Shown: positions 1 to 5,771, numbered from the stretch's first letter. The stretch: DNA of 5,771 nucleotides from an uncultured Clostridia bacterium (GCA_947584125.1 CANPWI010000090.1:1-5771); one strand, 5' to 3'. Numbers and translations are program-made. The notes: generated by a model not told the origin, from the letters alone.

Positions 1-435
1 ACTTTAAATAAAGAAGGTACTGTATTAACAGATGTTAATCGTTCAAATCAAGTACAAGTATTGGTTGGTGTTTCTAAATTGAATATAAATGTTTCCGAAT
101 TAGAATTTATATCTTCTAATTCTAATAAATCACAAACAAAAGCTACTGTATCTTCAAATCGTCTTCAAAAAAATAAATCTGTACCTGTAGAAATTAATGT
201 AATTGGTAATAATGTTGAAGAAGCAATTTTTGTTATTGATAAATATTTAGATGATTGTGTATTATCTAACTTAACAGAAGCACGAATTGTTCATGGTAAA
301 GGTACTGGAGCATTAAAAAACGGTATACACCTATTTTTAAAGAAACATCCTCATGTAGAAAGTTTTAGATTAGGCACTTATGGTGAAGGTGAAACTGGAG
401 TTACTATAGTAACATTAAAAGGAAAGCATAATTAA
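1..435 (+). CDS. mutS2: Endonuclease MutS2 (RqcU), C-terminal end with Smr domain; 5' partial
   Basis: The frame is open from base 1, so the gene enters from upstream and only the last 144 residues are visible. MutS2 is a MutS-like ATPase with a C-terminal Smr nuclease domain. It is linked in different bacteria to suppression of recombination and to splitting or rescue of collided ribosomes; it acts in the cytoplasm on DNA or ribosomes. Visible parts are a short beta-rich KOW-like segment (GTVL... VQVLVGVSKLNINVSELE, bases 16-108), a low-complexity Ser/Asn/Lys linker (about 109-180), and the Smr domain (about 187-426). The Smr domain has the HGKGTGALK motif at 292-318 and a closing FRLGTYGEGETGVTIV stretch. 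The first Smr motif, usually LDLRG or LDLIG, reads INVIG here (193-207), with Asn for Asp. A TTG at 61 could be mistaken for a start, but the upstream codons are also MutS2-like. The ATPase core lies outside the window. The stop overlaps the convergent gene by 4 nt. Confidence 0.93.
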   Translation, partial: TLNKEGTVLTDVNRSNQVQVLVGVSKLNINVSELEFISSNSNKSQTKATVSSNRLQKNKSVPVEINVIGNNVEEAIFVIDKYLDDCVLSNLTEARIVHGKGTGALKNGIHLFLKKHPHVESFRLGTYGEGETGVTIVTLKGKHN

Positions 436-447
436 TGCTTTCCTTTT
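417..447. terminator. Bidirectional intrinsic terminator spanning both convergent stop codons
   Basis: There is a perfect 13-bp inverted repeat: AAAAGGAAAGCAT (417-429) and ATGCTTTCCTTTT (435-447), with a 5-nt AATTA loop (430-434). The plus strand continues into a T-rich tract (TTTTGATTTCTTC). The minus strand leaves the stem through TTTT followed by AATGTTAC, a weaker tract. The hairpin lies between two converging genes, so it probably ends both transcripts. Both stop codons sit at the loop: TAA 433-435 on the plus strand and TAA 434-432 on the minus strand. Confidence 0.85.
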
Positions 448-1769
448 GATTTCTTCTTTCTTTTTTCATCGTTAAAATCTTCAAATTCATTTTCTATATT
501 TTTACTTTTGTATAATTCTTCTACATATCCATTTGATTCATTGTTTTCATCATCTGTTTTTAATTCTTTATCATAGTCAAAAATATTTCCTTTTCCAAAA
601 TCTTCTTCATCATTTTTTGTATAATTATATTCTACTATTGCAAATATAATTCCTAGAATTGCTGTAACAATAGCAACTGCTACTATTATAATTTGCATTT
701 TTGATGGAGTGTTATTTTCTTCTTGTAAAATACTATCTTGTATTGTATTTTCTAAACTAACAACCTCTGATGATGTTACAATTTTATTAACAACTATTTG
801 ATAAACTACATTTTCTGCGCCATCTGCACTTGTAACAGTTATTGTAACTAAGTTTTCACCTTCCTTTAAGTCCTTTTCTCCACTAATTTCAATTTTAGCA
901 TCTTCTGTATTTGCTTTAGCTTCTATATCTAAATCTTTAACATCATTTTCATCCATATTAATATCAATTTTGTATGAATATATTTCAGGACTAAATTCAG
1001 GTTGTATATCAAATCCATTTACTTTCAATGAATCTAATAATAATTTTACTTTTTCTTCTGGTTTTTCTTCATTATTTTGTTCCATTACATTTGGTTGTGT
1101 TTCAACTTTTTTTGCTGCTCTTTGAACTCTTATTGTGTATTTTGCTCCAGAAGCTAATGTAATATATATATTTGTAGTACCTTCACTTAATTTTACTGGA
1201 CTACTTTTTGAACCACTTGTACTACTAATACTACAAGCTTCTCCATTACTAGTTACTGCTTTTACTGCAATATTATCTGTTTCATTATCAACATTAACTG
1301 TTATATCTTTGCTTGGATTTGAATATGTTTTTTCACCTATAGTCAAAGATGTTAATGTTGCAGTTGATGTTGTAGGAGTAGCTGGAGTTTGTGGTGTAGT
1401 TGCACTTTTTTCTTTTATAGTTACAGAACAAGTTTTGGAATCATTTGGAATATCATTTCCATTAGCATCTGAAATTGTAACAGTTGAAACAGTAATAGTT
1501 GCTGTACCAGCAGATTTTGCAGTTGCTGTAATGTTTGTAGTAGCTCCTGCCTCTATCCATACACTATTCTGATTTAATGTTACATTAGAATTTGAGCTTA
1601 TATTAAATCTTCCTGTTATACCTGGTGCATTTATTGATATTGTAAATGTATCTCCAACTGTTACACTAGACTTTGAACTTGATACAGTAAAACTTGCTGC
1701 ATAACTAAAATTTTGTATTCCTAATAACATACATATAATTATAATGAAACATATAACCTTATTTCTCAT
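432..1769 (-). CDS. Membrane-anchored surface protein: Ig/cohesin-like domain plus two cadherin-like beta-sandwich domains
   Basis: A 445-residue protein with no named homologue that I recognise. Residues 1-25 form a Sec signal peptide (hydrophobic FIIIICMLLGI, cleavage likely near SYA-A). Residues 26-119 are a bacterial Ig-like or cohesin-like beta sandwich: it begins SVTVGDTFTISI and ends AGTATITVSTVTISDANGN. Residues 122-138 are a Thr/Pro linker. Residues 138-218 look like a degenerate cadherin-like beta-sandwich (PF12733 type) and 243-330 a clearer copy (LDSLKVNGFDIQPEFSPEIY... VTVTSADG... YQIVV). A single membrane helix spans about 358-379, followed by a roughly 63-residue acidic cytoplasmic tail ending in KRKKKSKGKH. 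There is no LPxTG motif, so anchoring is by the helix. It is the second gene of a minus-strand operon, 20 nt after the dockerin glucosaminidase, with RBS AGGAG 8 nt before the ATG. It may scaffold or receive that enzyme (inference). No catalytic motif is visible. The domain calls are by eye. Confidence 0.88.
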   Translation of the reverse strand: MRNKVICFIIIICMLLGIQNFSYAASFTVSSSKSSVTVGDTFTISINAPGITGRFNISSNSNVTLNQNSVWIEAGATTNITATAKSAGTATITVSTVTISDANGNDIPNDSKTCSVTIKEKSATTPQTPATPTTSTATLTSLTIGEKTYSNPSKDITVNVDNETDNIAVKAVTSNGEACSISSTSGSKSSPVKLSEGTTNIYITLASGAKYTIRVQRAAKKVETQPNVMEQNNEEKPEEKVKLLLDSLKVNGFDIQPEFSPEIYSYKIDINMDENDVKDLDIEAKANTEDAKIEISGEKDLKEGENLVTITVTSADGAENVVYQIVVNKIVTSSEVVSLENTIQDSILQEENNTPSKMQIIIVAVAIVTAILGIIFAIVEYNYTKNDEEDFGKGNIFDYDKELKTDDENNESNGYVEELYKSKNIENEFEDFNDEKRKKKSKGKH

Positions 1770-1776
1770 ATTACTC

Positions 1777-1782
1777 TCTCCT
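1777..1782 (-). promoter_or_regulatory. Ribosome binding site of the surface-protein gene
   Basis: On the minus strand AGGAGA lies in the 20-nt gap after the upstream stop, with AGGAG 8 nt from the ATG at 1769. It fixes the start and supports translation from a shared transcript; no separate promoter is evident in the gap. Confidence 0.8.
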
Positions 1783-1789
1783 ATTTAAA

Positions 1790-3535
1790 TTATAAACTCA
1801 TAATATAATTTTTTATTAACACATAATCTCCTGCTGTAACTTTTCCATCTCCGTTTGCATCAGCACTTTTTAATTGTACATCTGTTAATGTTATTTCTCC
1901 CATTATTTGTCGTTTTATTAAAACATAATCACCTGCTGTTATTTTTCCATCCTTGTTAACATCACCTTCAACTAATGTAGCATCTACTTTATTATTGTTA
2001 TTATCAATCATTTTTAAATATACATTTGAAACATATCCTACCATTCCATTATATCTAACTTTATACCATATATTAGTTCCATCATTTGCTACATCTTTTT
2101 GTAGTATATCTACTTTTTGTCCATTTGGTATTATTGTTTTTGTTACTCCAGATGTACTTGGTGATTCTCTTAACCTTAAGTTATCAATTGTTATTGCTAT
2201 TCCTATAATTGGTTCGTTATTTTGATTGTTTGTACTTGCTTTACATGGTGATAAATATTCACTTGCCATATATCCAATAATTCCATTAGATAGTTTTACT
2301 TTATCCCATTTTATTCCACCACTTGTTATACATTCTCTTTCTTGTACTGCAATTATTTCATCTAGTGTATATAAAGTTGCAAGAATTGTTCCACTTGTTG
2401 ATGCTTCTGACCTAACTCTAACACCTGTACCTGTTAAATAATATAATGCTCCATCTGCTTCTGTTAAATTTGTAGGTAATTTATTTGAACTAGGCATTTC
2501 ATTATAAACTGGTATTACAAAGTTTAAGCTTTCGTTTATTATATTATTTTTACTATATGTATTGTATAATGTACTTGATTGACTTGTTGGGTCTTGAATA
2601 TTTGTCATAAATTGATGTGTATATAAAGATGAAGAATCAACTGTTTGACTTGCTCCTGGTTTTAATATGCTTGTCCCAACTACATCCCATTTATAAAAGT
2701 ATGCTGTATTTTGACCAGCATTTGTATATGAATCTGCAAGTAATTTTGCTCCTTCTACAATAGCTGTATATTGATTATTCCAATTATGTTTTTTTGCATA
2801 TTCTAACCCATTTGCTATTGCTGCATCACCATCATAAGCTCCATAATTATAAAAATTATAGTATCCTTGATAATTTGGGACATTACCAGAAACTGAAGCA
2901 CTACCTTGTGAACCAACCTCTTGTATAATTTTTGTAGCAATACTATATGGGCTCATTCTACTTTCTTTAGCTGCTTGTAATATAATATCTGCATAATGCA
3001 TTGTTTTAGTTTGACCATTTAAAGTAAATGTAACATTATTATTTAAAAATGTTCCTGAAATAAGACTTCTTATTCCTTCTACTGTATGTATTCTTTCATT
3101 ATATGATATTTCCAAAAATTGAAATACTTTAATATCATCATTTAAAAAGTTTCTTGGATCTAGATAATATGCTACAATTTCTTTAGAAGCACAAGCATAT
3201 CCTGCTGCAACATTATTACATGAACTTTTCCATAAACTATTTGAGCTCTCTAAAATCCTGTTATGTCCACAGTCTGTTTCATTTGCCATTACTTGACTCC
3301 AAGGAATTCCTGTATAATATGCATCAAAATTCCAATTTGGATGTAATTCTTTTAATTTATTTAATAAAGGTTGATAATCTGCTGGAAAAGCATTTATTCC
3401 AGATTCTATATGTTGAGTATATGATGCTGCAAGTTCTTCTTTAGGTATTAAAATTATATTTGAAATCATTGTAAGACATAATATTATTATGAATTGTATA
3501 GATATTAATTTATATTTTAGATTACTACTTTTCAT
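1790..3535 (-). CDS. Secreted endo-beta-N-acetylglucosaminidase (LytD/FlgJ-like) with two SH3b domains and a C-terminal type I dockerin
   Basis: A 581-residue peptidoglycan hydrolase, expected to cut the GlcNAc-MurNAc glycan backbone outside the membrane. Residues 8-30 form a signal peptide or N-terminal helix. Residues 49-85 hold a clostridial segment containing LHPNWNFDAYYTGIPW. The glucosaminidase domain spans about 155-290, with likely catalytic Glu206 in IIQEVGSQGS and the family stretch YYNFYNYGAYDG (225-236), then AKKHNWNNQYTAIVEGAKLL. Two SH3b domains follow (about 363-428 and 447-508, each with a V/L-RxRxE/S-type start), probably binding the wall. Residues 523-581 are a dockerin with two calcium loops: D525/N527/D529/D536 and D559/N561/D563/D570. 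A dockerin on an autolysin-type enzyme suggests tethering to a cohesin-like partner; no classical scaffoldin is seen here. It is the first gene of the operon, with RBS GGAGG 10 nt before the ATG and a strong promoter upstream. The hydrolase and dockerin assignments are secure; the exact bond cut is inferred from family. Confidence 0.93.
   Translation of the reverse strand: MKSSNLKYKLISIQFIIILCLTMISNIILIPKEELAASYTQHIESGINAFPADYQPLLNKLKELHPNWNFDAYYTGIPWSQVMANETDCGHNRILESSNSLWKSSCNNVAAGYACASKEIVAYYLDPRNFLNDDIKVFQFLEISYNERIHTVEGIRSLISGTFLNNNVTFTLNGQTKTMHYADIILQAAKESRMSPYSIATKIIQEVGSQGSASVSGNVPNYQGYYNFYNYGAYDGDAAIANGLEYAKKHNWNNQYTAIVEGAKLLADSYTNAGQNTAYFYKWDVVGTSILKPGASQTVDSSSLYTHQFMTNIQDPTSQSSTLYNTYSKNNIINESLNFVIPVYNEMPSSNKLPTNLTEADGALYYLTGTGVRVRSEASTSGTILATLYTLDEIIAVQERECITSGGIKWDKVKLSNGIIGYMASEYLSPCKASTNNQNNEPIIGIAITIDNLRLRESPSTSGVTKTIIPNGQKVDILQKDVANDGTNIWYKVRYNGMVGYVSNVYLKMIDNNNNKVDATLVEGDVNKDGKITAGDYVLIKRQIMGEITLTDVQLKSADANGDGKVTAGDYVLIKNYIMSL
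1811..1963 (-). repeat. Duplicated dockerin calcium-loop segment (two direct copies)
   Basis: Two 51-base copies, 1811-1861 and 1913-1963, lie 102 bases (34 codons) apart and agree at about 42 of 51 positions by hand count. They encode the twin dockerin loops; in protein they read ITAGDYVLIK and VTAGDYVLIK. This is the normal internal duplication of a type I dockerin, unusually well preserved at the DNA level. Confidence 0.85.
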
Positions 3536-3545
3536 TTATTTTTTT

Positions 3546-3550
3546 CCTCC
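3546..3550 (-). promoter_or_regulatory. Ribosome binding site of the glucosaminidase gene
   Basis: GGAGG on the minus strand, followed by a 10-nt A-rich spacer to the ATG at 3535. It confirms the chosen start, which also gives a complete signal sequence. Confidence 0.8.
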
Positions 3551-3582
3551 GTATTTTGCATATTTTGCTTTTTTTCTAGTAT

Positions 3583-3611
3583 AGTATATCATTTATAATT
3601 TTTTTCGTCAA
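3583..3611 (-). promoter_or_regulatory. Strong SigA-type promoter for the glucosaminidase/surface-protein operon
   Basis: On the minus strand TTGACG (-35, 3611-3606) is followed after exactly 17 nt by TATACT (-10, 3588-3583), with an extended -10 TG at 3591-3590. Transcription should begin near 3576, leaving an untranslated leader of about 40 nt before the ATG at 3535. The match is close to the vegetative sigma consensus, so expression in growing cells is likely. No operator is recognised. Confidence 0.82.
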
Positions 3612-3643
3612 TAAATTCTTTCATTGTAACATAAATGTAATAA

Positions 3644-3676
3644 AAGACTTTAGATATTTAATTTATCTAAAGTCTT
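3644..3676 (-). terminator. Intrinsic terminator of the small Cys-rich gene
   Basis: A perfect 13-bp inverted repeat, AAGACTTTAGATA (3644-3656) and TATCTAAAGTCTT (3664-3676), with a 7-nt loop. On the minus strand the stem runs into TTTTATTACATTT. It starts 16 bases beyond the stop of the 47-codon gene and lies upstream of the next promoter, so it insulates the two minus-strand units. Confidence 0.8.
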
Positions 3677-3692
3677 CTATGTTTTTAGATTT

Positions 3693-3836
3693 TTATCTAC
3701 CAGTTCCAAAACTTGTGAATAATAATAAGAATATAATTATGAAAAATAATATTTCACTATCTCCTCCAAATAATCCACCAAAACATCCATTATTACATCC
3801 GCAATTGTTATTGCATCCTCTTTGTTCTTCAGGCAT
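3693..3836 (-). CDS. 47-residue Cys/Gly/Asn-rich single-helix membrane miniprotein, possibly sporulation-related
   Basis: A short complete gene in good context. The ATG at 3836 is preceded by GGGAGG with an 8-nt spacer, and a terminator follows the TAA. The protein begins MPEEQRG and then carries C8, C12, C14 and C18 in the symmetric pattern C-x3-C-x-C-x3-C within an Asn/Gly-rich segment. A GG-rich hinge (FGGLFGGD, 19-26) follows, then a hydrophobic helix at about 29-40 (ILFFIIIFLLLF) and a short polar tail. The Gly-rich head plus one helix recalls YjcZ-type and other small clostridial sporulation or envelope peptides, but I cannot name a family. It would sit in a membrane; the cysteines could cross-link or bind metal (inference). 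A SigK/SigE-like promoter lies upstream. An alternative is a short-ORF artefact, made unlikely by the RBS, terminator and amphipathic design. Confidence 0.8.
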   Translation of the reverse strand: MPEEQRGCNNNCGCNNGCFGGLFGGDSEILFFIIIFLLLFTSFGTGR

Positions 3837-3844
3837 AATACTTA

Positions 3845-3850
3845 CCTCCC
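3845..3850 (-). promoter_or_regulatory. Ribosome binding site of the 47-codon gene
   Basis: GGGAGG on the minus strand, 8 nt before the ATG at 3836. It is the strongest Shine-Dalgarno match in the window and the main evidence that this short gene is translated. Confidence 0.8.
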
Positions 3851-3869
3851 TTTTTATTTTTTCATAATA

Positions 3870-3897
3870 TATAGTATGATTTTTTATTATTTTGTGT
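3870..3897 (-). promoter_or_regulatory. Candidate late-sporulation (SigK/SigE-like) promoter of the miniprotein gene
   Basis: On the minus strand CATACTATA (3878-3870) fits the SigK -10 pattern CATAnnnTA. It is preceded by AC (3897-3896) after 17 nt, as in the SigK -35. A weak SigA reading (TTGTAA with an 18-nt spacer to CATACT) is also possible. AT-rich DNA gives such matches by chance, so the sigma assignment is tentative. Confidence 0.4.
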
Positions 3898-3903
3898 TAC
3901 AAT
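3895..3903 (+). promoter_or_regulatory. Extended -10 promoter for the U32 gene
   Basis: TGTTACAAT on the plus strand matches the extended -10 form TGnTATAAT with one change. The -35 region is poor, as is common for extended -10 promoters. Start of transcription would be near 3910, about 29 nt before the ATG at 3939. It overlaps the divergent miniprotein promoter. Confidence 0.5.
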
Positions 3904-3922
3904 ATTAAAAAAATAAAAAAAT

Positions 3923-3927
3923 AAGGA
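3923..3927 (+). promoter_or_regulatory. Ribosome binding site of the U32 gene
   Basis: AAGGA lies 11 nt before the ATG at 3939, a slightly long spacing. ATGs at 3927 and 3930 are ruled out as starts because an in-frame TAA follows at 3933. Confidence 0.55.
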
Positions 3928-3938
3928 TGATGTAATAT

Positions 3939-5771
3939 ATGAAAAATATAGAGCTTTTATCTCCTGTTCGGAGATTTTGAATGTTTAAAAGCTGCTGTAC
4001 AAAATGGAGCTTGCGCAGTATATTTAGGTGCTTCATCTTTTAATGCCAGAGCACTTGCTACAAACTTTAATTTAGATGAGCTAGAAAAAGCTATTAATTA
4101 TGCTCATTTAAGGAATGTTAAAGTACATCTTACTCTAAATACATTAATAAAAAATGATGAATTTGATGAAGCTATTTTGCTTGCAAAATCTGCATATAAT
4201 CTTGGTGTAGATGCTATTATAGTTCAAGATTTAGGTCTTGCAAAATATTTAATTACTAATTTTCCTAATTTGCCTATACACGCTAGCACTCAAATGACTG
4301 TCCATAATTTAGAAGGAGCAGTTTTTGCTGAAAAATTTGGATTTAAAAGAGTTGTATTATCAAGAGAACTTTCTATAGAAGAAATTAGATTTATAAAAGA
4401 AAATTCTAATATTGAAATAGAAACTTTTGTGCATGGTGCTCTTTGTATTTCTTATTCAGGTCAATGTCTATTTTCAAGTATGATAGGAGGTCGTTCTGGA
4501 AATCGTGGAAAATGTGCCCAAAGTTGTAGATTGCCTTATGAATTATATGAAAATGACTCTAAAATTGATAAAGGCTATCTTTTAAGTACAAGAGATTTAT
4601 GTGCTTTAGATTATTTGCCACAACTTATTGATTATGGAATAGATTGTTTTAAAATAGAAGGAAGAATGAAATCTCCTGAATATGTAGCTACTGTTACTAG
4701 AATTTATAGAAAATATATTGATTTATATTTAAAAAATCCTTCTGAGTATAAAATTGATATTCAAGATAAAAAAGATTTACTACAAGTATTTAATCGTGGA
4801 GAATTTTCAAGTGGTCATTATAATATTCATGCTAATAAGGATTTAGTTTATCCTGAAAAACAAAATAATATGGGAATATATGTTGGTAATGTTTCTAATT
4901 ACAATCCAAGCAAAGGATATATTACATTAAATTTAAATGATAATTTAGCTATAGGAGATACTATTTCATTTGAACATGAAAACTCAAAATACACAATTTC
5001 TGAATTAATGATAAATAATGAAAATGTTTCTAGTGCTTCTCCAAAAAATATAGTTAAAATTGGAAGAATGAAGGGAAATATTTTTTGTGGTGATAAAATA
5101 TATAAATTATCTAGTAAAACATTATCTAAAAAAGCTTTAGATAGTTATTCTAATAATGAAAATATAAAAATTGAACTTGTTGGCAACATAAAAATACATA
5201 AAAATTTTCCTATAGAATTAAATGTTTCTTTAAAAGATAAAAATTTGTTTAATGCAGATATTTATACTAAAATAACATCTACTGTTTATCCTGAAAATGC
5301 ATTAAATTCACCTATTACTAAAGATAGAATAAAAAAACAGCTTTCCAAAACAAATAATACACCTTTTGTATTTTCTGATATAGAAATAGATTTAGAGGAT
5401 AATGTAATTCTGTCAATATCTGCTTTGAATGAACTACGAAGGCAAGCAATTTCAGATATAGAAAATAAAATTATTAATAGTTTTAAAAAGGATAGAAATT
5501 CTAATTTAACTATTGGTAATTTAAAAAAAGATAATATATGTTCTAGGATAAATAAAAATAAAACAATATCACTATTGTTAAATCAATTATCTTTTGATTT
5601 TGATTATACAAAATTAGAAAATGTAAATAGAATTTATATACCTTTAAAATATTTTTCTATGCTTAATTACAAGAAAATTTTAACATATTTTACAACTCAT
5701 TATGATACATACATTTATATGCCGACAATTATAAAAACTAATTATAGAAACATTTTAAAAAATAGTATTGA
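3939..5771 (+). CDS. U32 family peptidase-like protein with DUF3656 (RlhA-like), frameshifted near codon 11; 3' partial
   Basis: The start encodes MKNIELLSPV, then one extra base (C3969) would send translation to TGA at 3978-3980. Reading from 3970 in the next frame restores GDFECLKAAVQNG and stays open for 600 codons to the window edge. Numbered as if corrected, residues 1-300 are the U32 TIM-barrel domain. It contains the ETFVHGALCISYSGQC signature with C169, C176, C192 and C196, likely Fe-S ligands as in U32 proteins. About 395-510 matches DUF3656 (YPENALNSPITKDRIKKQLSK... NTPF... LNELRRQA). Family members such as E. coli RlhA modify 23S rRNA (C2501 hydroxylation), so despite the name an RNA-modification role is more likely than proteolysis (inference from family). 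Relatives run to roughly 700-850 residues, so the end is missing. NGACAVYLG replaces the usual NGADAVYLG. No other disruption is seen, so this is either a recent mutation, a sequence error or recoding. Confidence 0.88.
3966..3980 (+). other. Single-base frameshift in the U32 gene (extra C at about 3969, premature TGA at 3978)
   Basis: The codons are GTT C GGA GAT TTT GAA. With the C skipped the protein reads V-G-D-F-E, the conserved start of U32 proteins. With it included, the frame reads V-R-R-F-stop. The extra base is not in a homopolymer run. No in-frame ATG occurs downstream until deep inside the conserved domain, so internal restart would not give a whole protein. Confidence 0.85.

Noticed and set aside
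61..435. MutS2 fragment as a stand-alone Smr protein starting at TTG 61
   Set aside because: The frame is open upstream to base 1 with MutS2-like residues, and no RBS precedes the TTG; it is the tail of a longer gene.
1135..1572. Plus-strand open frame of 145 codons inside the surface-protein gene
   Set aside because: It is a shadow of the minus-strand gene, has no ribosome binding site, and its hydrophobic composition comes from reading Thr/Ser-rich beta domains backwards.
1811..1963. Tandem repeat or CRISPR-like array
   Set aside because: Only two diverged copies exist, both coding and in phase with the dockerin loops.
1953..2441. Two consecutive plus-strand open frames opposite the SH3b and dockerin region
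   Set aside because: They are antisense to a well-supported gene with recognisable domains, have no promoter or RBS, and resemble no protein.
1790..3535. Cellulosome gene cluster
   Set aside because: The dockerin is on a wall hydrolase and no glycoside hydrolase for plant polymers or classical scaffoldin is present in the window.
3679..3867. Plus-strand 62-codon frame over the terminator side
   Set aside because: It is antisense to the 47-codon gene, which has the RBS, terminator and a sensible protein design.
3927..3935. Tandem ATG ATG as start of the U32 gene
   Set aside because: A TAA follows immediately in the same frame; the ATG at 3939 begins the conserved KNIELLSPV segment.

Overview
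This strongly A/T-rich window looks like a low-GC Firmicute, most likely an anaerobic clostridial gut-type bacterium. It carries a clostridial-type MutS2, a DUF3656-type U32 protein, a Gram-positive cell-wall glucosaminidase ending in a type I dockerin, strong AGGAG/GGAGG ribosome binding sites and AT-biased codons. Species cannot be assigned from sequence alone.

Layout: (1) 1-435, plus strand: the 3' end of mutS2 with its C-terminal Smr domain. (2) 432-1769, minus: a signal-peptide, multi-beta-domain, single-pass surface protein. Its stop codon overlaps that of mutS2, and a 13-bp hairpin with both stops in its loop acts as a probable bidirectional terminator. (3) 1790-3535, minus: a secreted N-acetylglucosaminidase with two SH3b modules and a dockerin, 20 nt upstream of gene 2. 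The two form an operon read from a near-consensus extended -10 promoter at about 3583-3611. (4) 3644-3676: a terminator hairpin, preceded on the minus strand by a 47-codon gene (3693-3836) for a Cys/Gly/Asn-rich one-helix membrane miniprotein, with a strong RBS and a sporulation-sigma-like promoter. (5) 3837-3938: a short divergent intergenic region with overlapping promoters. (6) 3939-5771 and beyond, plus: a U32/DUF3656 protein, open for 600 codons to the window edge but separated from its obvious start by one extra base near codon 11.

How the genes may work together: the minus-strand pair is a cell-surface module, a wall hydrolase with a docking domain plus a membrane-anchored beta-sandwich protein that could receive or organise it (inference). 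The miniprotein resembles small Gly/Cys-rich sporulation or envelope peptides. The flanking mutS2 and U32 genes are housekeeping-type, so the minus-strand genes look like an accessory segment between them. The most notable points are the U32 frameshift, the two-stop terminator hairpin, the dockerin autolysin and surface protein pair, and the unlisted miniprotein. I saw no RNA gene, CRISPR array, insertion sequence or stretch over 300 bases without a gene.
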